Shown piece by piece: positions 1-6,221 of a stretch of DNA of 10,084 nt. Numbering within the stretch: the stretch's first letter is position 1; each line of letters opens with the position of its first letter. This DNA is from Bacillota bacterium. GTDB taxonomy: Bacteria > Bacillota > Clostridia > Christensenellales > CAG-138. The notes beneath the pieces are model-generated. The model was not told the DNA's origin. It searched no databases and saw only the letters and a list, made by a program, of their open reading frames with translations. The translations under genes were made by a program, and so were the position numbers. The stretch lies in NCBI GenBank assembly GCA_023461495.1, contig JAEYLA010000060.1:1-10084 (forward strand). Direction: 5' to 3'.

Positions 1-185
1 CCTCCGCCGATGATGCCAATGCGCCTGTTCTTCATAGCGCCCGGCCGCTGGTACTCTAGGATATCCGGCGGCGGGCTTAACAGTGCAAGGACGTTCTCAT
101 AATCCTCCGGCCTGCCCGCCAGTTCCAACGAACGCGCCAACAACGCATGCCGCTGCGCATTGGTGGGATTCGTAAAAGCATCCAT
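1..185 (-). CDS. N-terminal part of a dinucleotide (FAD/NAD)-binding protein, cut by window edge
   Basis: Only the first 61 codons are present; the gene continues beyond base 1. The ATG at 183-185 (read on the minus strand) is preceded by AAGGA (complement of 192-196) at 6 nt spacing, which decides the start. Residues 1-50 are a polar, probably helical segment rich in Ala, Leu and Arg. Residues 54-62 read RRIGIIGGG, the first beta strand and glycine turn (GxG start of GxGxxG) of a Rossmann-type dinucleotide-binding fold, as in FAD- or NAD-dependent oxidoreductases. An alternative start at Met51, just before this strand, has no Shine-Dalgarno sequence, so the roughly 50-residue extension is probably real. 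Substrate and exact family cannot be judged from this fragment. The gene diverges from arcC across a 308-base gap. Confidence 0.7.
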   Translation of the reverse strand, partial: MDAFTNPTNAQRHALLARSLELAGRPEDYENVLALLSPPPDILEYQRPGAMKNRRIGIIGG

Positions 186-251
186 TTGGCATCCTTCCCC
201 AGGAGAGATTTTCTACCAAATATATTGCTTGCCTGCGCAACTCATGATTGG

Positions 252-270
252 TGTACCTTAATACGGTACA
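252..270. promoter_or_regulatory. Operator-like dyad upstream of the left-edge gene
   Basis: TGTACC at 252-257 and GGTACA at 265-270 form a perfect 6-bp inverted repeat around a 7-nt AT-rich centre. It lies about 67 bases upstream of the minus-strand start. Its size and symmetry fit a dimeric repressor or MerR-type site. No matching regulator gene is visible and no convincing -35/-10 pair was found beside it, so the role is a guess. Confidence 0.3.
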
Positions 271-400
271 AAAGAAGCGCTTTTCCCGCCCTTCTTTGCC
301 CCAGGTTTGTTGCGGAGCAACAGAACCAAAAAATATTTTAGCTATAAAAAATAAATTTTATTTTTGAGGCTGTAACCAGTAGAAATCCGAACGATCGGTA

Positions 401-409
401 TGGTATGAT
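401..409 (+). promoter_or_regulatory. Possible extended -10 promoter for arcC
   Basis: TGGTATGAT carries a TG dinucleotide one base before TATGAT (404-409), which matches the -10 consensus at 5 of 6 positions. This is the extended -10 arrangement. The sequence 17 bases upstream (agaaat) is a poor -35. Initiation near 416 would give a leader of about 78 nt before the arcC start. Confidence 0.35.
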
Positions 410-493
410 AAGTGCATCAGCCGCATGGCAACGGCGCCGTGCATGCAAGGCATCCCATACGAAATAACAGCATATTGCCGGAAGGAGAACACA

Positions 494-1414
494 ATGGGCA
501 AGCGTATTGTCATTGCTTTGGGTGGCAACGCCTTGGGCAACAATCTCAAGGAACAGATGGAAGCAGTAAAGGTCACCTCCGCCGCGATAGCAAACCTGAT
601 TGAACAGGGGCATGACGTGGTGATTTCCCACGGCAACGGCCCGCAGGTCGGCATGATCAACCTTGCAATGGAAAGCCAGAATATCCCGCTTTCGATGTGC
701 GTTGCGATGAGCCAGGCCTATATCGGGTATGATCTGCAGAACGCGCTGCGCGAGGAGCTGTCCCGCCGCGGCATCAAAAAGCCAACCTCCACCGTGATTA
801 CGCAGGTGGTGGTAGACGCGAATGACCCCGCCTTCCAAAAGCCGACCAAGCCGATCGGCCGTTTTCTTTCCAAAATGGAAGCCGATGAGCTTGCAGCCGC
901 AGGCCACGTCGTCATGGAAGACGCGGGCCGCGGGTATCGCCGCGTGGTCGCTTCCCCGCGTCCGCAGCGCATTGTGGAAATCGATACCATCCGCGCGCTT
1001 GTGGAGGCCGGGCAGGTCGTCATCGCGGGCGGCGGCGGCGGTATCCCCGTGATGGAACAGCAGGACGGCCATTTGAAGGGCATGTCTGCCGTCATCGATA
1101 AGGACTTTGCAAGCTGTGTGCTCGCGCAGGAACTCAACGCGGACCTTTTGATCATCCTGACTGCGGTGGAAAAGGTCGCCATCCGTTACAACAAGCCGGA
1201 CCAGCAGTGGCTCGACCGCATCACGGTGGATGAGGCCGAAGGACTTATCCAGGAAGGCCATTTTGCTCCGGGCTCCATGCTGCCCAAGGTGCAGGCCGCG
1301 GTGCAGTTTGCGGCCTCCAAGCCTGGCCGCGAGGCGCTCATTACCCTGCTGCAGAAAGCGCGCGAGGCCATTGAAGGCCAGACCGGCACCCGCGTCGTCA
1401 ACGAAAGCATCTAA
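494..1414 (+). CDS. arcC: Carbamate kinase
   Basis: Cytosolic enzyme of 306 residues that makes ATP and carbamate from carbamoyl phosphate and ADP, typically the last step of arginine deiminase, agmatine or ureide breakdown. Family motifs run the full length: ALGGNAL (8-14), SHGNGPQVG (45-53), DPAFQKPTKPIG (111-122), GRGYRRVVASPRP (145-157), the glycine-rich AGGGGGIPV (178-186), AVIDKDFAS (199-207), TAVEKV (223-228) and GSMLPKVQAA (260-269). The length is normal for the family. The frame is open further upstream to 425, but the ATG at 494 has GAAGGAG (481-487) at 6 nt spacing and begins exactly where the conserved protein begins. There is no arcA, arcB or other carbamoyl phosphate-forming gene in the window, so its pathway is unknown. 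A hairpin terminator follows at 1433. Confidence 0.97.
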   Translation: MGKRIVIALGGNALGNNLKEQMEAVKVTSAAIANLIEQGHDVVISHGNGPQVGMINLAMESQNIPLSMCVAMSQAYIGYDLQNALREELSRRGIKKPTSTVITQVVVDANDPAFQKPTKPIGRFLSKMEADELAAAGHVVMEDAGRGYRRVVASPRPQRIVEIDTIRALVEAGQVVIAGGGGGIPVMEQQDGHLKGMSAVIDKDFASCVLAQELNADLLIILTAVEKVAIRYNKPDQQWLDRITVDEAEGLIQEGHFAPGSMLPKVQAAVQFAASKPGREALITLLQKAREAIEGQTGTRVVNESI

Positions 1415-1430
1415 AATTGAAGCTACAAGC

Positions 1431-1466
1431 AGCAGCCTGCCGACAATGTCGGCAGGCTGTTATTCA
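1431..1466 (+). terminator. Rho-independent terminator of arcC
   Basis: A very stable stem begins 17 bases after the arcC stop. CAGCCTGCCGACA (1433-1445) pairs with TGTCGGCAGGCTG (1447-1459), about 12 bp once a small loop is allowed. A short T-rich tail (TTATTC) follows. A nearly identical hairpin recurs at 1675-1700. Confidence 0.65.
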
Positions 1467-1467
1467 T

Positions 1468-1604
1468 CAACAAAGTGTCCTGCGGACACTTTGTTGCACT
1501 CACCGGGCATTTTTGCCTCTCGGTTCTTGCATTCTGCAAGAACTGTCACTGCAAAAAGCCCTCTACGGTGTCATTTTGTGCCGTGCATACCGCCACAAAA
1601 TGAC
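1468..1604. repeat. Cluster of nested perfect inverted repeats
   Basis: Three hairpins lie in series. CAACAAAGTGTCC (1468-1480) pairs with GGACACTTTGTTG (1484-1496), a perfect 13-bp stem with loop TGC. GTTCTTGCA (1523-1531) pairs with TGCAAGAAC (1535-1543); it is enclosed by outer arms GGGCATTTTTGC (1505-1516) and GCAAAAAGCCC (1551-1561), which differ by one inserted base. GTCATTTTGTG (1570-1580) pairs with CACAAAATGAC (1594-1604), 11 bp with a 13-nt loop. The cluster occupies the gap between convergent genes and is flanked on both sides by near-identical terminator hairpins. No protein gene is credible here. It could be a compound terminator, a small mobile palindromic element, or a structured RNA. 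Confidence 0.6.
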
Positions 1605-1674
1605 GGACTGAAAACCTCTCGCCGCATGCAGTTCTCACGTTTCTTAATGATCGGCTGGGTTTGTCGATAACCTA

Positions 1675-1709
1675 AGCCTGCCGAACAATGTCGGCAGGCT
1701 GTTGTTTCT
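1675..1709. terminator. Second copy of the AGCCTGCCGA terminator hairpin
   Basis: AGCCTGCCGA (1675-1684) pairs with TCGGCAGGCT (1691-1700) around a 6-nt loop, followed on the plus strand by GTTGTTTCT. It repeats the stem at 1434-1458 almost exactly. It sits 23 bases beyond the stop of the leftward GGDEF-EAL gene and may act as that gene's terminator. However, the T-rich tail favours plus-strand termination, so its main direction is unclear. Confidence 0.5.
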
Positions 1710-1723
1710 ATGCAATCACGCGT

Positions 1724-3649
1724 TTAGAACAGGCCCCGCTCCTGCTTGAGCCGCCGCACGAATTCCTCCTGCTGCATGGGCGGCATCACGCCCGTACCCT
1801 GCATGTATTGAAACCCATGCGTCTCAAGGTAGGGAATGTGCTCTTCGGACACGATGTTCCCCGCAATCACGGTGGTGTTGAACTGGGAAAAGAACGAGAG
1901 CGCCATGCGGAAAAATGCGTTCAGCCGTCCCGAAAGCCCCATGCCGAACAGCCCCGCCTCGTTGACCTTGACATAAGAAAACGGTGCCGTCAGCAAATCG
2001 TCAATATTGCAGTGCGCGGTATCCTTGAGGCAGACGCCCACCCCTTTTTTGTTGAGCTGCAGCAGGCACTCCCTGACGCGCGGCTCCAGGTTGAGCGTCT
2101 GCCCGGAAAGCTGGAGCTTTACGCCGCGCAAATCCGCATGCTCTTCCTCAATAATGCCGAGGATGCGCGCAATGACGCTTTCTGAAAGCAGCTGCGTCTG
2201 CGTGACATCGCAGAACAGAACAACATCCCCCATCCCCATAATATTCAGCTGCCGCTGGAACGCGCAGGCGCGGCGGAGCAGCAGCTCGTTGATGGGGTTT
2301 AAAAGATTGTATTGCTCCGCGACCCGCATGATTTGCTCTTCCGTATAGTCCGTACAGGTCTCAAACCGGAAGCCGATGCAGCAATCCGCGCCAAAGAACC
2401 TCCATTTCTCCCCTTCTCTTTTTAGAACGGGATTCAGATTCAATAAAAATTCGCCGCTTTTGATAGCTTCCTTGAGTACGGTTGCAATCTCACGCCCGCA
2501 CTCGTAATCATACAGCAGCTCCTCCGAGCAGGGAACAATGGCGATGTTCCCCTCGCGCTGAGCCCGCGCAATGGCGTATTTGAGATACGAGAGCACATCC
2601 TGCCCGCAAATTTGATCCGGAAGCGCCTCATAATACGCCGCGCAGCAATCCACCCTGCACAATACGCTTCCAATGAGCCAGTCCGCATTCAGATGCGCAT
2701 ACGCTTCCTCCATGCTGCGGTATCCGACATGCTCCATCATGGCGCATACAAACTGGTCCTCCGCAATGCGGAATACATTCCGCTGCCCATACACCTGTTT
2801 GAGATAGGCCGCAATGGCCTTTGTCAGCCGGTCTGCCATCTGGTGCCCATACTCGTTGCGGACCACATCGTAGTTCTGCCAGGCAAACATCACAAGCGCG
2901 CGCGGCGGCAGGGTTGGGTATTGGCGGCGCAGCGTCAGATAGAAGGAATCCAGGTTCAAGCTGCCGGTCAATTGGTCATACGCACTGGCGTTGCTGTGAA
3001 AGCTCAGATACAGCACCAGTAGGCTGACCATGAACGCCGTTCCCTGCAGCTGTACATTTGGAATGATGTTGCCTATCACAATAAATGGGACAAGCGCAAC
3101 CGGCGCTGTCACAAGCGCACTGCGGGTGGGCTTTTCAAGCTCGTTCCAGCGGGCGGAAAGCCCAATCACCTCGCAGCCGACATAGGCCAGCGAAAGGTAA
3201 AGCGGCAGGCGGTTCCATCCCTCCCGCACATAGTCCATTTTTTCGTTGAAGGAATACAGGATGGGCATAAACCGGTTGGCGGCCACCGCAAAAACCATGA
3301 TGGCGCAGATGGTATACCCGAGCGCCGTGCATAGGGTATAGTACGCCCTGTCCTTCGCGTCTTCATATACGATCAGCAGCCAATACCGCCCAAAAGAGAC
3401 GGCCATCGCCGCAACGGTGACAAAAAACAGATCGCTGAACAGGTAGGGCAGCCACCTTGGAAGCACCTTAGCTGCAACAATGGTAATGACGGAAACGACA
3501 TTAATGGCGGTGCTGATCATTGCCACAACAATGCAGCGCATAAACAGCTTGTCCCGTTCGGTGCGCACAAACAGTGTTTTATGGTGGAACGCAAGCAAAA
3601 TCCCCAGCACAACGATGGAGATCAGCTCCGGAATATAGTTCCAGTCCAT
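1724..3649 (-). CDS. Membrane protein with degenerate GGDEF and EAL domains
   Basis: The protein has 641 residues. Residues 1-217 hold about six or seven hydrophobic segments (roughly 9-21, 37-60, 66-86, 104-125, 148-166, 178-197, 203-217), a membrane sensor module of no recognised family. A GGDEF-type domain follows: DQLTG (225-229) matches the usual DxLTG entry motif, but the active-site loop reads AEDQF (296-300) instead of GGDEF. The C-terminal half (about 385-636) follows the EAL fold, with a QGTG near 617-620, but the EAL position reads ADC (421-423), the usual DDFG is absent near 542-546, and the AEGVE region reads AGNIV (596-600). Both cyclic-di-GMP synthesis and hydrolysis are therefore likely lost; a binding, scaffold or signalling role is inferred. 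The start at 3649 has AGGAGG (complement of 3654-3659) only 4 nt upstream; the frame stays open 32 codons further, into a hydrophilic stretch I judge non-coding. Confidence 0.85.
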   Translation of the reverse strand: MDWNYIPELISIVVLGILLAFHHKTLFVRTERDKLFMRCIVVAMISTAINVVSVITIVAAKVLPRWLPYLFSDLFFVTVAAMAVSFGRYWLLIVYEDAKDRAYYTLCTALGYTICAIMVFAVAANRFMPILYSFNEKMDYVREGWNRLPLYLSLAYVGCEVIGLSARWNELEKPTRSALVTAPVALVPFIVIGNIIPNVQLQGTAFMVSLLVLYLSFHSNASAYDQLTGSLNLDSFYLTLRRQYPTLPPRALVMFAWQNYDVVRNEYGHQMADRLTKAIAAYLKQVYGQRNVFRIAEDQFVCAMMEHVGYRSMEEAYAHLNADWLIGSVLCRVDCCAAYYEALPDQICGQDVLSYLKYAIARAQREGNIAIVPCSEELLYDYECGREIATVLKEAIKSGEFLLNLNPVLKREGEKWRFFGADCCIGFRFETCTDYTEEQIMRVAEQYNLLNPINELLLRRACAFQRQLNIMGMGDVVLFCDVTQTQLLSESVIARILGIIEEEHADLRGVKLQLSGQTLNLEPRVRECLLQLNKKGVGVCLKDTAHCNIDDLLTAPFSYVKVNEAGLFGMGLSGRLNAFFRMALSFFSQFNTTVIAGNIVSEEHIPYLETHGFQYMQGTGVMPPMQQEEFVRRLKQERGLF

Positions 3650-3712
3650 GGAGCCTCCTGCGTGGAACACGCCAGTTCTTTTATAATTGCATGTCTGTCG
3701 GAAGTTATCTTG

Positions 3713-3741
3713 AGTATACCGAGCGTGAAAAAGAAAGTAAA
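3713..3741 (-). promoter_or_regulatory. Promoter of the GGDEF-EAL gene
   Basis: Reading the minus strand, TTTACT (complement of 3736-3741; 4 of 6 to the -35 consensus) is followed by 17 bases and then TATACT (complement of 3713-3718; 5 of 6 to the -10 consensus). Transcription would start near 3706, giving a leader of about 57 nt. An 8-bp inverted repeat (3718-3725 with 3769-3776) overlaps the spacer and upstream region and might be a regulatory site. Confidence 0.6.
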
Positions 3742-3835
3742 CCAAAAATTACAAATATGGCCATTTGCCGCTCGGTTGTGAAGCCGCCCGCGGACAGCCG
3801 CAAGATGCTCCCTCAGGTGTTTTTCGGGGCCTGTG

Positions 3836-3863
3836 TTGACATGCATGCGGGGTATGATAGTAT
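3836..3863 (+). promoter_or_regulatory. Promoter of the nucleoside salvage genes
   Basis: TTGACA (3836-3841, perfect -35) is separated by 16 bases from TAGTAT (3858-3863, 4 of 6 to the -10 consensus). A start near 3870 leaves a leader of about 50 nt before the phosphorylase ATG. No purine or S-adenosylmethionine riboswitch could be recognised in this leader, which is too short for most known ones. Confidence 0.55.
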
Positions 3864-3921
3864 GAAGGAAAGCGCCTGTCTTAACGGGTTTCTCTTATCA
3901 CTTGCGAAAGGATCACCGGTT

Positions 3922-4737
3922 ATGGAATACACCCATTATGAAGAAAGCGCGGCATTTATCAAAAGCAAGATCGATTTCGTCCCGGAAGTCGGCCTGGTAT
4001 TGGGCACCGCTCTTGGCCTGCTCACGCAAGAAATGGAGGACGCGGTAGAAATTCCGTATTCACAAATCCCGCACTTTCTTACCTCCACGGCGCCCGGCCA
4101 TGCGGGCAAGCTGATCTTAGGCACCCTTGCGGGGAAAAAGGTTGCATGCATGTCCGGCAGGTTTCACTACTATGAAGGATATTCCTACGAGCAGCTTGCC
4201 CTCCCGGTACGGCTGTTTCAGCTTCTGGGGGTAAAGACCGTCATCCTCACCAACGCCGCGGGCGCGATCAATACAGGCTACCACGTAGGCGATGTGATGA
4301 TCCTCAAGGATCATATCAACTTTGCAGGCGCAAGCCCCATGCGCGGCAAAAATATGGAAGCGTTCGGCCCGCGCTTCTTTGACTTGGGGAATGTATACAC
4401 CGCTTCCCTGCGCGCGCTCGCAATGGAATGCGCGAAGGGCTCTTCTTTGACGGTCCACGAGGGCGTCTACCAGTTCTTTGTGGGGCCGCATTTTGAGACG
4501 CCCTCGGAAATTCGTGCAGCCCGCATTCTTGGCGCGGACGCCGCCGGGATGTCCACCGTGACGGAAGCGCTTACCGCCGCGCACTGCGGCCTGCCTGTGC
4601 TTGCGCTTTCCCTTATGGTCAATATGGCGGCGGGCGTACTGGATGTACCAATCAGCACTCACGACATCGACGAAGCGGCGGACCGCGTCGCCCTGCCGCT
4701 ACGGCAGTATGTGCGGGAGATCGTCAGCCGCCTGTAA
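3922..4737 (+). CDS. punA: Purine nucleoside phosphorylase, trimeric (PNP/MTAP superfamily)
   Basis: Cytosolic enzyme of 271 residues, about the usual length for trimeric PNPs; it cleaves purine nucleosides with phosphate to base plus ribose-1-phosphate. Visible motifs: phosphate-loop-like GTALG (28-32; usual form GSGLG), SGRFHYYEGY (78-87) with phosphate-site Arg80 and His82, TNAAGAIN (110-117), FETPSE (191-196) with base-contacting Glu192, GMST (209-212), and SLMVNMAAG (230-238) with Asn234. By family knowledge this Asn favours 6-oxopurines (hypoxanthine, guanine), whereas MTA phosphorylases carry Asp. With a deaminase gene 11 bases downstream, it may act on methylthioinosine or 5'-deoxyinosine; ordinary inosine/guanosine salvage is the alternative. 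The ATG at 3922 has AAAGGA (3907-3912) at 9 nt spacing and is the natural family start; the frame is open far upstream (from 3574), across the promoter region. Confidence 0.92.
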   Translation: MEYTHYEESAAFIKSKIDFVPEVGLVLGTALGLLTQEMEDAVEIPYSQIPHFLTSTAPGHAGKLILGTLAGKKVACMSGRFHYYEGYSYEQLALPVRLFQLLGVKTVILTNAAGAINTGYHVGDVMILKDHINFAGASPMRGKNMEAFGPRFFDLGNVYTASLRALAMECAKGSSLTVHEGVYQFFVGPHFETPSEIRAARILGADAAGMSTVTEALTAAHCGLPVLALSLMVNMAAGVLDVPISTHDIDEAADRVALPLRQYVREIVSRL

Positions 4738-4748
4738 GGAGGGATCCT

Positions 4749-6044
4749 ATGCTGCTTTCCCACGCGGATATCCTGCGCCATGACCCAAGCAACGGCTTTT
4801 CCGTACTGAAGGACGGATATGTCGGCATTGTTGGCAATACCATCCGCTACATCGGCGCCGAACGCCCGCCCGAAGACTATGGTGAAGAGAAGGCGCTTCC
4901 CGGCAAGCTTCTGCTGCCCGGCCTTTATAACGCCCATACCCACACGCCGATGACGCTGCTGCGCGGCGTTGGAAGCAACCTGCCGCTGGACCGCTGGCTC
5001 AACGAGGCGATCTTCCCCATAGAGGCGAAGCTGACGGCGGAGGAGATCCGCACCGGCACGCGCCTGGCGCTGCTGGAGCTTCTAGCTTCCGGCGTGGTCA
5101 GCTTTTCCGATATGTACTACCGGACGGAAATCACGGCGGAGGAAGTGCTCGCCTGCGGCATTAAGGCGAACCTGAACAGCCCGATCTTATGCTTTGACCC
5201 GGAGGAGCCGTACGAAAGCAACAGCAGGGTGAAAGACTCGCTCGCATTCTTCCGGAATTACAACGGAGCGGGGAACGGCAGGCTTATCGCGGATTTTTCG
5301 ATACACGCAGAATATACCAACAACGCCGCCTATGTCAGGCGGTATGCGGAGGATTGCGCGGCCTATGGCGCGCGCATGCACCTGCATCTTTCCGAAACCA
5401 AACGTGAACATGAGGCCTGCAAGGAGAAGTACGGGAAGACGCCCGCCGCCTGGTTCGCCGGCCTTGGGGTGTTTGACTGCCCGACTGCCGCCGCCCACTG
5501 CGTGTGGGTGGAGGATGGGGACATCGCCCTCTTCCAGGAAAAGCAGGTCAGCTGCGTGCACAACCCTTCAAGCAACATGAAGCTTGGCAGCGGCTTTATG
5601 CCGGTAAACAAGCTTCTTGCAAGCGGCGTCAACGTCGCTTTAGGCACCGACGGGGCCGCCAGCAACAACAACCTGAACATGTTTGAAGAGATGCATCTTG
5701 CGGCAATGCTCCACAAGGGCTATGCGCTCGACGCCACCATGCTCTCCCCGGAGGAAGTCTTGCTGATGGCGGCCCGGAACGGCGCGCTTGCGCAGGGGCG
5801 GACCGGCTGCGGATTGCTGCAGGAAGGCTACACGGCCGACCTCATCGCCATCGATTTAGCGCGCCCGCACCTTGTGCCCGCGCTCGACATCCCCGCCCTG
5901 CTCGTCTATTCCTCGCAGGCAAGCGACGTATGCCTGACGATGGCCGATGGCCGCATCCTCTATGAAAACGGGCTGTACCTCACGCTCGACGCAGAGCGGA
6001 CGATGTATGAGGCGAAGAGAGCCTCGGAAAAATTGATGCGTTGA
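4749..6044 (+). CDS. mtaD: Amidohydrolase: 5'-methylthioadenosine/SAH/5'-deoxyadenosine deaminase type
   Basis: The protein has 431 residues and belongs to the metal-dependent amidohydrolase superfamily, SAH/MTA deaminase branch, which converts 5'-modified adenosines to inosines with release of ammonia. Metal and catalytic residues are in place: NAHTH (61-65; His63, His65), HLHLSE (211-216; His213, Glu216), AAHC (248-251; His250) and GTDGAASNN (299-307; Asp301). Between them are DMYY (121-124), HAEYT (186-190) and HNPSSNMKLGSG (271-282), all typical of this branch. AAGGAGGG (4736-4743) overlaps the stop codon of the phosphorylase gene and lies about 6 nt before the ATG, so the two genes are tightly coupled. 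No signal peptide is seen, so it is cytosolic. The precise substrate (MTA, SAH, 5'-deoxyadenosine or adenosine) cannot be fixed from motifs; guanine or chlorohydrolase relatives are less likely given the neighbours. Confidence 0.88.
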   Translation: MLLSHADILRHDPSNGFSVLKDGYVGIVGNTIRYIGAERPPEDYGEEKALPGKLLLPGLYNAHTHTPMTLLRGVGSNLPLDRWLNEAIFPIEAKLTAEEIRTGTRLALLELLASGVVSFSDMYYRTEITAEEVLACGIKANLNSPILCFDPEEPYESNSRVKDSLAFFRNYNGAGNGRLIADFSIHAEYTNNAAYVRRYAEDCAAYGARMHLHLSETKREHEACKEKYGKTPAAWFAGLGVFDCPTAAAHCVWVEDGDIALFQEKQVSCVHNPSSNMKLGSGFMPVNKLLASGVNVALGTDGAASNNNLNMFEEMHLAAMLHKGYALDATMLSPEEVLLMAARNGALAQGRTGCGLLQEGYTADLIAIDLARPHLVPALDIPALLVYSSQASDVCLTMADGRILYENGLYLTLDAERTMYEAKRASEKLMR

Positions 6045-6071
6045 GGGCCTTGCGCTATACGAAAGAGTACG

Positions 6072-6198
6072 TTTGGGGGCGCCGCCCCCAATCCCCCGCT
6101 TAGGGCCGTAACAGCCCTAAGAACCCACCTCTAAGCTACCGACATTGGGATTTTCAAGGGGCGTGCCCCTTGAACGGGGTTTGGGGCAGCGCCCCAAT
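6072..6198. repeat. Intergenic palindromic element with inverted terminal arms
   Basis: Four hairpins are packed into about 127 bases. TGGGGGC (6074-6080) pairs with GCCCCCA (6084-6090). CTTAGGGC (6099-6106) pairs with GCCCTAAG (6114-6121). TTCAAGGGGC (6153-6162) pairs with GCCCCTTGAA (6165-6174). TTGGGGC (6181-6187) pairs with GCCCCAA (6191-6197). The left end (from TTTGGGGGCGCC) and the reverse complement of the right end (TTGGGGCGCTGCCCC) match over about 25 bases, so the whole block looks like a REP- or MITE-like element. There is no coding capacity and no transposase. It lies between the deaminase and isomerase genes and could weaken or protect read-through RNA. Confidence 0.65.
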
Positions 6199-6221
6199 TT
6201 CAATACACAGGAGGTTTACGC

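Larger units (their letters stand above)
186..493. other. Divergent intergenic region between the left-edge gene and arcC
   Basis: This stretch of about 308 bases has no credible gene. It holds a dyad at 252-270, a hairpin at 304-327 (about 10 bp, loop GGA, one bulged G), an AT-rich block at 328-366 with a near-palindrome around 344-365, and an extended -10 promoter candidate for arcC at 401-409. The hairpin has no T-run on its 3' side on either strand, so it is not a good terminator. A short plus-strand reading frame at 147-341 overlaps the left gene and looks spurious. Confidence 0.6.

Noticed and set aside
304..327. Hairpin upstream of arcC as a terminator
   Set aside because: On the plus strand it is followed by A residues, and on the minus strand the T-run precedes the stem, so neither orientation makes an intrinsic terminator.
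425..493. Longer N-terminus for carbamate kinase
   Set aside because: The first 23 codons contain the Shine-Dalgarno sequence of the ATG at 494 and are not part of the conserved family.
338..1261. Minus-strand open frame of 307 codons across arcC
   Set aside because: It lies antisense to a full-length, well-conserved carbamate kinase, has no family resemblance and is rich in His/Arg/Ala as expected for a shadow frame of GC-rich coding DNA.
1230..1670. Plus-strand open frame running from inside arcC into the convergent gap
   Set aside because: It overlaps arcC in another frame and runs through the hairpin cluster; no motif supports it.
1468..1705. CRISPR-like repeat array
   Set aside because: The hairpins differ in sequence and there is no regular repeat-spacer period; only the outer two stems are alike.
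3574..3921. Longer N-terminus for the purine nucleoside phosphorylase
   Set aside because: The extra 116 codons overlap the divergent gene's start and both promoters, and the family-like protein begins at 3922 with its own ribosome binding site.
3870..3921. Purine or SAM riboswitch in the leader of the salvage genes
   Set aside because: The predicted leader is only about 50 nt and I see no matching stem architecture or terminator switch.
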